From contig JAKSPN010000002.1 of NCBI GenBank assembly GCA_024404755.1, positions 1 to 43,510 on the forward strand: a stretch of DNA of 43,510 bases. The letters run 5' to 3'. The position numbers and the translations under genes are program-made. Positions 38,689-43,510 of this stretch are shown here, in pieces. Under the pieces are notes generated by a model. It was given only the letters and a program-made list of their open reading frames with translations. It did no database searches and was not told the DNA's origin. This DNA comes from Clostridia bacterium (GTDB taxonomy: Bacteria > Bacillota > Clostridia > Oscillospirales > Acutalibacteraceae). How positions within the stretch are numbered: the first letter of the stretch is position 1; each line of letters opens with the position of its first letter.

Positions 38689-39963
38689 ATGAAAAAATCG
38701 TTTTGGCAACGACTGAAAGAGGTCGGCCCCGGCGCGGTGGTTGCCGCCGCGTTCATCGGACCGGGTACGGTCACTTCTTGCTCGCTTTCCGGCGCGAACT
38801 ACGGTTACACGCTGTTGTGGGCAATCCTCTTCTCGACCATTTCCGTTATCATCATGCAGAGCATGGCGTCCCGTCTCGGCATCGTGACGGGCAAAGGTCT
38901 CGGCGAAGCGCTTCGTGACAAATACACGAGCAAAGGCAGCCGCACCTTCCTCGCCATTCTCGTTATCGCCGCCGTGTTTATCGGCAACGTCGCGTACGAA
39001 ACCGGCAACGTGTCCGGCTCGGTGCTCGGTGTGCAGGCGATCAACCCGGCGCTCGACGGCTCGACTCTCAAACTCATCTTCGCGCTGGTGATCGGTATCG
39101 TGGCGTTTGTGCTGTTGTTCAGCGGCAGTTACAAATACATCGAAAAAGTGCTGACCGGTCTTGTGGTCGCGATGGGCGTGCTGTTCCTCATCTGCGCGAT
39201 TGCGGTCGGTCCCGACTGGCTCGCGGTGCTGAAAGGTCTGTTCGTTCCCTCCGCCCCGAAAGAGGACGGCGGCAAAGCGTGGATGACCATCGCCGCGCTT
39301 ATGGGTACCACCGTCGTGCCGTACAACATCTATCTGCACGCTTCGTCTTCGGCGAAAAAATGGAGCAACCCGGAAGAGGATATTAAAACTTCCAACCTCG
39401 ACTCCATTCTCGCCATCGGTCTCGGCGGTATCATCTCGCTCGCGGTTATCGTGTGCGCCGCCGCCGCGAAGAGCCGTATTCCGGACTTCGCCATCGCCAA
39501 CGGCGGCGATATGGCGAAATCGCTCGAGCCGCTGCTCGGTTCTTGGGCGACCACCATTTTCGGTATCGGCTTGTTTGCCGCCGGTTTCAGTTCGGCGATT
39601 ACCGCGCCGCTGTCCGCCGCGTTTGCTTCTTCCGGCATTCTCGGTTGGGGCGAGGATATGAAAAAATGGCGCTTCCGCGTTATTTGGCTCATCGTGCTCG
39701 CGTTCGGTATTACCGCGACTTGCACCCTCGGCGCTTCGCCGCAAGAAATCATCCTCTTTGCCCAAGCCGCCAACGCGTTCTTACTGCCCATTACCGCGAT
39801 TTTGCTGCTGCTTGCCTGCAACGATAAGAAACTGATGGGTCAGTACAAAAACGGCGTGGTCATCAACGTGCTTGCGATTCTCGTTATCGGCGTGTTCCTG
39901 TTTATCGCCGCGCGCAATATGACCGCGTTCGTCACCAGCGCGAAAGCGTTGTTCGGCGCGTAA
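38689..39963 (+). CDS. Nramp/SLC11-fold transporter (YcsG-like) with altered substrate site
   Basis: A 424-residue protein with about 11 membrane helices and the SLC11 fold pattern. The helix 1 metal motif, normally DPGN, reads GPGT here (G24, T27, in FIGPGTVTS). The helix 6 motif, normally MPHN, reads VPYN (V210, Y212, in TTVVPYNIYLHA). Thus the Asp, Asn and Met that bind transition metals are all replaced. It heads the operon with pxpABC and a YcsI homologue, matching the ycsG gene of the Bacillus subtilis ycsF-ycsG-ycsI-kipI-kipA cluster. Annotation as a Mn/Fe transporter would be unsafe; 5-oxoproline or a related solute is a reasonable hypothesis. AGGAGG precedes the ATG. Confidence 0.85.
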   Translation: MKKSFWQRLKEVGPGAVVAAAFIGPGTVTSCSLSGANYGYTLLWAILFSTISVIIMQSMASRLGIVTGKGLGEALRDKYTSKGSRTFLAILVIAAVFIGNVAYETGNVSGSVLGVQAINPALDGSTLKLIFALVIGIVAFVLLFSGSYKYIEKVLTGLVVAMGVLFLICAIAVGPDWLAVLKGLFVPSAPKEDGGKAWMTIAALMGTTVVPYNIYLHASSSAKKWSNPEEDIKTSNLDSILAIGLGGIISLAVIVCAAAAKSRIPDFAIANGGDMAKSLEPLLGSWATTIFGIGLFAAGFSSAITAPLSAAFASSGILGWGEDMKKWRFRVIWLIVLAFGITATCTLGASPQEIILFAQAANAFLLPITAILLLLACNDKKLMGQYKNGVVINVLAILVIGVFLFIAARNMTAFVTSAKALFGA

Positions 39964-39992
39964 TCCACGCGACAACTTGATTTAAACAAACG

Positions 39993-40020
39993 GCAAGCCG
40001 GTGCTTTTGCACCGGCTTGC
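39993..40020 (+). terminator. Strong hairpin between the Nramp-like gene and pxpA
   Basis: A perfect 12-bp stem (GCAAGCCGGTGC and its complement, loop TTTT) is followed only by a broken T-rich stretch. No promoter was found between it and pxpA, so it is probably a partial terminator or mRNA-processing/stability element that lowers pxpABC relative to the transporter. Confidence 0.5.
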
Positions 40021-40051
40021 TTGTGACTTTTTCCGAAAAGGAGACTCCACG

Positions 40052-40822
40052 ATGGCAAAAGTAGACTTAAACGCCGACCTCGGCGAAAGCTTCGGCGCAT
40101 ATACGATTGGAATGGACAGCGAGGTGCTGCGCTATATTACCTCGGCGAACGTCGCCTGCGGGTTTCACGCGGGCGATCCGGTGGTGATGAAAAAGACCCT
40201 CGCGCTCGCGAAAGAGCGCAACACCGCTGTCGGCGCGCACCCGGGTTTTCCGGATTTGCAGGGCTTCGGCCGCCGCAATATGGTGATTTCCCCCGACGAG
40301 GCGTATGCTTACACCGTCTATCAGGTGGGCGCGCTTGCCGCGTTCGCGAAAGCGGCGGGACTGTCGCTTCAACACGTCAAACCCCACGGCGCGTTTTACA
40401 ATATGGCGGCGAAAGATGCGGCGCTTGCGGAAGCGATTTGCCAAGGCGTTAAAGACGTGGACGCGAATCTCATCCTGCTCGGGCTCGCGGGCAGCGAGCA
40501 TATCCGCGCCGCCGAAAAAGTGGGCTTAAAAGCCGCAAGCGAAGTGTTCGCCGACCGCGGTTATATGGAAGACGGCACGCTTGTTCCCCGCAAAATGGAG
40601 GGCGCTGTTATCCACGACCGCGCCTTTGCGATTGAACGGACGGTGCGGATGGTGAAGGAAGGCGTTGTCGAAACGCTGTCCGGCAAACTCATCCCCATTA
40701 AAGCCGACTCCATTTGTGTTCACGGCGACAACCCCGATGCTATCGGGTTTGTCAAAGACATCCGCGAGGCGCTCGAACAGGGCGGCGTGACCGTTACGAA
40801 CATTGCCGACGTGGTCGGCTGA
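40052..40822 (+). CDS. pxpA: 5-oxoprolinase subunit PxpA (LamB/YcsF family)
   Basis: PxpABC hydrolyses 5-oxo-L-proline, a damage product of glutamine and glutamate, to glutamate at the cost of ATP. The 256-residue product has the family motifs [16 protein letters not shown] (residues 4-19), [12 protein letters not shown] and [15 protein letters not shown], and the [11 protein letters not shown] segment. AAAAGGAG precedes the ATG at 40052; the upstream in-frame extension runs through a hairpin and is rejected. pxpB begins 24 nt after its stop. Confidence 0.96.
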   Translation: MAKVDLNADLGESFGAYTIGMDSEVLRYITSANVACGFHAGDPVVMKKTLALAKERNTAVGAHPGFPDLQGFGRRNMVISPDEAYAYTVYQVGALAAFAKAAGLSLQHVKPHGAFYNMAAKDAALAEAICQGVKDVDANLILLGLAGSEHIRAAEKVGLKAASEVFADRGYMEDGTLVPRKMEGAVIHDRAFAIERTVRMVKEGVVETLSGKLIPIKADSICVHGDNPDAIGFVKDIREALEQGGVTVTNIADVVG

Positions 40823-40846
40823 AATTCAGTTTAAGGAAGAATCCCT

Positions 40847-41578
40847 ATGAGTTATCCCCAAATCAAAATCACCGGCGACACGTCGGTAGCGGTGGTATTC
40901 GGCAACGAAATCAGCACCGACATCAACACGAAAATCCGCGCGTTCGACGAGGCGCTCGCCGAGGAGCAGATTGACGGTGTGTATGAAACGGTGCCGACCT
41001 ATTGTTCGCTGACCATCCACTATGCGCCGGAGAAAATTCGCTATGAAGCGCTGCAAGAGCGTTTGGAAGCGCTTTTGGCGGTGTCGCACAAGGCGCAAAA
41101 ACTGAATACGATTGTGATGGAAATTCCGGTGGTGTACGGCGGAGAATACGGCCCCGATTTGGAGACGGTTGCCGCCCACAACGGCATGAGCACCGAGGAC
41201 GTCATTCGCATCCATTCCGGCGCGGAATATCTTATCTATATGCTCGGGTTTACCCCCGGATTTTCCTATATGGGCGGTATGGACGAGTCGATTGCCACCC
41301 CGCGGCTTAAAACCCCGCGCGTGCTCATTCCCGCCGGCTCGGTGGGTATCGCCGGCAAGCAGACCGGCATTTATCCCATCGACTCGCCCGGCGGCTGGCA
41401 ACTTATCGGCCGCACGCCGGTGAAGCTCTACGATGCCCGCCGCGACACCCCGATTTTGCTGGACGCGGGGCTTCACGTGAAATTTATTCCTATCGACGAA
41501 GCGGAGTACAAGCGCATTGAAACCCGCATTGAACAAGGGCGCTATCATTGCCACTCCTACGTAAAGGAGGAAGAGTAA
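40847..41578 (+). CDS. pxpB: 5-oxoprolinase subunit PxpB (KipI family)
   Basis: A 243-residue protein of the allophanate hydrolase subunit 1 / KipI family. Its cyclophilin-like C-terminal half has GFTPGFSYMGGMDE (near residue 140), PAGSVGIAGKQTGIYP and SPGGWQLIGRTP. It works with PxpC in the ATP-dependent ring opening. In Bacillus the KipI homologue also inhibits the sporulation kinase KinA, but the enzymatic role is the general one. AAGGAAG precedes the ATG; its stop overlaps the start of pxpC by 1 nt (TAATG). Confidence 0.95.
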   Translation: MSYPQIKITGDTSVAVVFGNEISTDINTKIRAFDEALAEEQIDGVYETVPTYCSLTIHYAPEKIRYEALQERLEALLAVSHKAQKLNTIVMEIPVVYGGEYGPDLETVAAHNGMSTEDVIRIHSGAEYLIYMLGFTPGFSYMGGMDESIATPRLKTPRVLIPAGSVGIAGKQTGIYPIDSPGGWQLIGRTPVKLYDARRDTPILLDAGLHVKFIPIDEAEYKRIETRIEQGRYHCHSYVKEEE

Positions 41579-42600
41579 TGGGACTGTTGTTTCAAAACGG
41601 CGGACTTCTGACCACCGTGCAGGATGCCGGTCGCCGCGGTTATCAGCGCTACGGTATGGGCGTGTCGGGCGCGGTGGACGTGCAGTCGTATATCTACGCG
41701 AATATTCTCGTCGGCAACAAGTATAACGAGGCGGTGCTGGAAGTTACGCTTTTAGGCCCGACGATGGAATTTACGTCGCCCGCGGTGATTGCCGTGACCG
41801 GCGGTGATTTGTCCCCGCTGATTGACGGTGTGCCCTGCCCGATGTACCGTGCGGTGAAAGTGAAAAAAGGCGCGGTGATGTCGTTCGGCGCGCCGAAAAC
41901 CGGTTGCCGCGCGTATATCGCGTTTGCGGGCGGTTTGGCGATTACGCCCATTATGGGCAGTCGCTCGACCTACATCAAAGCAAACCTCGGCGGCTACGAG
42001 GGACGAAAATTACAGCGCGGCGACGAAATCGCGTTCCGCAAACCGTTTATCGAGGTGAAAAACCTCTCCCGCCGCGTGATTAAAGCGCCGGCGTTCACCG
42101 GTGACTGCACCGTGCGGGTGCTGATGGGGCCGCAGGAAGAACGCTTTACCGACGAGGGCATTCACACGTTCCTCTCGGAGGGGTATACCGTCACGAACGA
42201 GTTTGACCGGATGGGCTACCGCCTGACCGGCCCGAAAATCACCCACGTGACCGACGGCAACATCATTACCGACGGTATCACCTTCGGCGCCATCCAAGTG
42301 CCGGACGGCGGCGAGCCGATTATTATGCTGTCCGACCGTCAGACGACCGGCGGCTACGCGAAAATTGCGAGCGTTATCAACGTGGATATGCCGTTTATCG
42401 CCCAATGCAAAGCGGGGGACACGGTGCGGTTTGTCAAAACCGATATCAAAACCGCGCAGGATGCGTTTATCGCGCAAAAAGACGAATATATCCGCCTGCG
42501 TGAACTGTTCGACAGCGATATTCCGGAAAGCCGTTTCTCCCGCTATACGGTCAAAAGCGGCAACGAGGAATTTAACGTCACCGTCGAGCGTGTGGAGTAA
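41578..42600 (+). CDS. pxpC: 5-oxoprolinase subunit PxpC (KipA, biotin-dependent carboxyltransferase-like fold)
   Basis: A 340-residue protein of the allophanate hydrolase subunit 2 / KipA family. It opens with the conserved TTVQDAGRRGYQRYGMGVSG (residues 12-31), has the AVTGGDLSP and AFAGGLAI blocks, and shows the C-terminal LSDRQTTGGYAKIASV. The database label 'biotin-dependent carboxyltransferase' reflects fold only. The start at 41578 is preceded by AAAGGAGG and shares one base with the pxpB stop, so the two are coupled. Confidence 0.95.
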   Translation: MGLLFQNGGLLTTVQDAGRRGYQRYGMGVSGAVDVQSYIYANILVGNKYNEAVLEVTLLGPTMEFTSPAVIAVTGGDLSPLIDGVPCPMYRAVKVKKGAVMSFGAPKTGCRAYIAFAGGLAITPIMGSRSTYIKANLGGYEGRKLQRGDEIAFRKPFIEVKNLSRRVIKAPAFTGDCTVRVLMGPQEERFTDEGIHTFLSEGYTVTNEFDRMGYRLTGPKITHVTDGNIITDGITFGAIQVPDGGEPIIMLSDRQTTGGYAKIASVINVDMPFIAQCKAGDTVRFVKTDIKTAQDAFIAQKDEYIRLRELFDSDIPESRFSRYTVKSGNEEFNVTVERVE

Positions 42601-42612
42601 GGAGTGTGCTGT

Positions 42613-43437
42613 ATGGCGAAATTTGATATTACCCCGTATAAGACTATGCACCCGCGCGAGGTGCGCGAGCGCATCCGCAGTCAGGAAATCACTTTCCCGA
42701 CCGCGGGGATGGCGGCGGGCTATGCGCAGGCGAATCTTGTCATTCTGCCCGGCAAATGGGCGGCGGATTTCGAGGAATTTTGCCGCTTAAATCCGTTTCC
42801 CTGCCCCGTTTTGGAAATCATCAAAGGCGAGCCGCTGACCCACGCGATGGGCGAGGGCGGCAACATCGTCACCGACATTCCCGAATATTACATCTACCGC
42901 GACGGCGTGCTGTGCGAAACGGTGCGCGACGCGTCGGACTATTGGCAGGACGATTTCGTCGGCTTTTTAATCGGGTGCAGCTTCTCGTTTGAGGAAGCGC
43001 TGATGAAAGCGGGCATCGAAGTGCGGCATATCGCGCAGGGGCGCAACGTGCCGATGTATAAAACGAGTGTCCAAACGAAAAAAGCCGGCCCGTTTTTCGG
43101 CCCGACCGTGTGTTCGATGCGCCCGATGACGCCGGAAAACGCGCAAAAAGCGAAAGAAATCACCGAAAAAATGCCCAACGTCCACGGTGCGCCGCTGCAT
43201 ATCGGCGATCCGGCAGAGATTGGTATTGCGGACGTGATGCAGCCCGATTACGGCGATGCGGTGGATATTTACGAGGGCGAAGTGCCGGTGTTTTGGCCGT
43301 GCGGTGTGACCCCGCAGGCGGCGGTGGAAAACGCCAAACCGCCGATTGTGATTACCCATTCCCCGGGACATATGTTCATCACCGACATCGAAAACGCCAA
43401 GCTCAACGACTACTTGGAAGAAATGAAACAGAAATAA
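42613..43437 (+). CDS. YcsI-type putative hydro-lyase (DUF1445, D-glutamate cyclase-like)
   Basis: A 274-residue protein of the DUF1445/YcsI family. Conserved blocks include AGYAQANLVILPG (near residue 36), FLIGCSFSFEEAL, NVPMYKT, FFGPTVCSMRPM and the C-terminal ITHSPGHMFITD. Relatives are annotated as hydro-lyases, and the mammalian relative DGLUCY converts D-glutamate to 5-oxo-D-proline. That fits this operon well: it could connect D-glutamate or D-5-oxoproline with the Pxp enzyme. GGAG lies eight bases before the ATG at 42613; a GTG nine bases earlier overlaps that site. It is the last complete gene in the window. Confidence 0.9.
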   Translation: MAKFDITPYKTMHPREVRERIRSQEITFPTAGMAAGYAQANLVILPGKWAADFEEFCRLNPFPCPVLEIIKGEPLTHAMGEGGNIVTDIPEYYIYRDGVLCETVRDASDYWQDDFVGFLIGCSFSFEEALMKAGIEVRHIAQGRNVPMYKTSVQTKKAGPFFGPTVCSMRPMTPENAQKAKEITEKMPNVHGAPLHIGDPAEIGIADVMQPDYGDAVDIYEGEVPVFWPCGVTPQAAVENAKPPIVITHSPGHMFITDIENAKLNDYLEEMKQK

Positions 43438-43510
43438 AAAAATCCCGCAACCGACTCTTTCGGATGGATAAGGAAGTATTTTCGGATGATGGATTTTGTA
43501 CGGCAAAATC
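43438..43510. other. Window end after the pxp operon
   Basis: An A-rich run and ATCCCGCAACCG start what resembles the left arm of a terminator like those at 5-37 and 31445-31478, but no matching right arm is seen before the window ends. No gene start could be supported. Confidence 0.3.

Noticed and set aside
1-43510. CRISPR arrays, insertion sequences, prophage or integrated element borders
   Set aside because: No regularly spaced repeats, transposase or integrase frames, or direct repeats at the tRNA genes were found.

Overview
The window looks like a chromosomal segment of an anaerobic, fermentative Firmicute of class Clostridia, probably a gut Oscillospirales-type lineage. The grounds are Shine-Dalgarno-led genes, sigma-A-type promoters with 17-bp spacers, a Firmicutes L10 leader, class B sortase, a Bce-type peptide-sensing module, pyruvate phosphate dikinase, PduL, and moderately GC-rich coding sequence. 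No phage, insertion sequence or CRISPR array was seen. The genus assignment is inference.

Layout. (1) 1-3676, minus strand: rpmG-secE-nusG-rplK-rplA-rplJ-rplL, with an L10 leader plus internal promoter before rplJ and a candidate L1 site before rplK. (2) 3795-7238, plus: ppdK and luxS, each with its own promoter and terminator. (3) 7252-9378, minus: a Wzx-like flippase and a LicD-type transferase. Divergent from these are a 1001-residue ATPase-FtsX fusion ABC exporter and a Cys-rich membrane protein. (4) 13378-21165, minus: a 3D/G5 cell-wall protein, mnmE, and a translationally coupled GldA-GldF-GldG-DUF4340 ABC operon. (5) 21431-23079, plus: an orphan peptide-binding lipoprotein. (6) 23090-26007, minus: pduL-glyA-SPFH protein, divergent from a type-4 uracil-DNA glycosylase. 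(7) 26711-29735: a metallophosphoesterase, divergent from a D,D-carboxypeptidase-like pseudoenzyme paired with sortase B. (8) 29766-30336: tRNA-Met, tRNA-Glu and tRNA-Val on plus, tRNA-Pro on minus. (9) 30365-31478: an HTH/desulfoferrodoxin fusion regulator and a small frameshifted or recoded ORF behind a structured leader. (10) 31495-37593, minus: gdhA and a complete BceRS-BceAB module. (11) 37616-43437, plus: a 54-residue ORF coupled to an Sfp-type phosphopantetheinyl transferase, then an Nramp-like transporter followed by pxpA-pxpB-pxpC and a YcsI (DUF1445) protein.

Strongest candidates for new biology: (a) an SLC11/Nramp-fold transporter whose metal-binding residues are replaced (DPGN to GPGT in TM1, MPH to VPY in TM6), sitting in a 5-oxoprolinase operon, so it may carry 5-oxoproline or another organic solute; (b) a DacA-fold protein with the catalytic Ser, Lys and SxN residues all lost, in an operon with sortase B; (c) an Xre-type HTH fused to a superoxide-reductase-like module with both iron sites intact; (d) a small ORF behind a multi-hairpin leader that appears to need a +1 shift. 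Standard genes are confidently assigned from motifs. Promoters, operators and leader structures were found by eye and are predictions.
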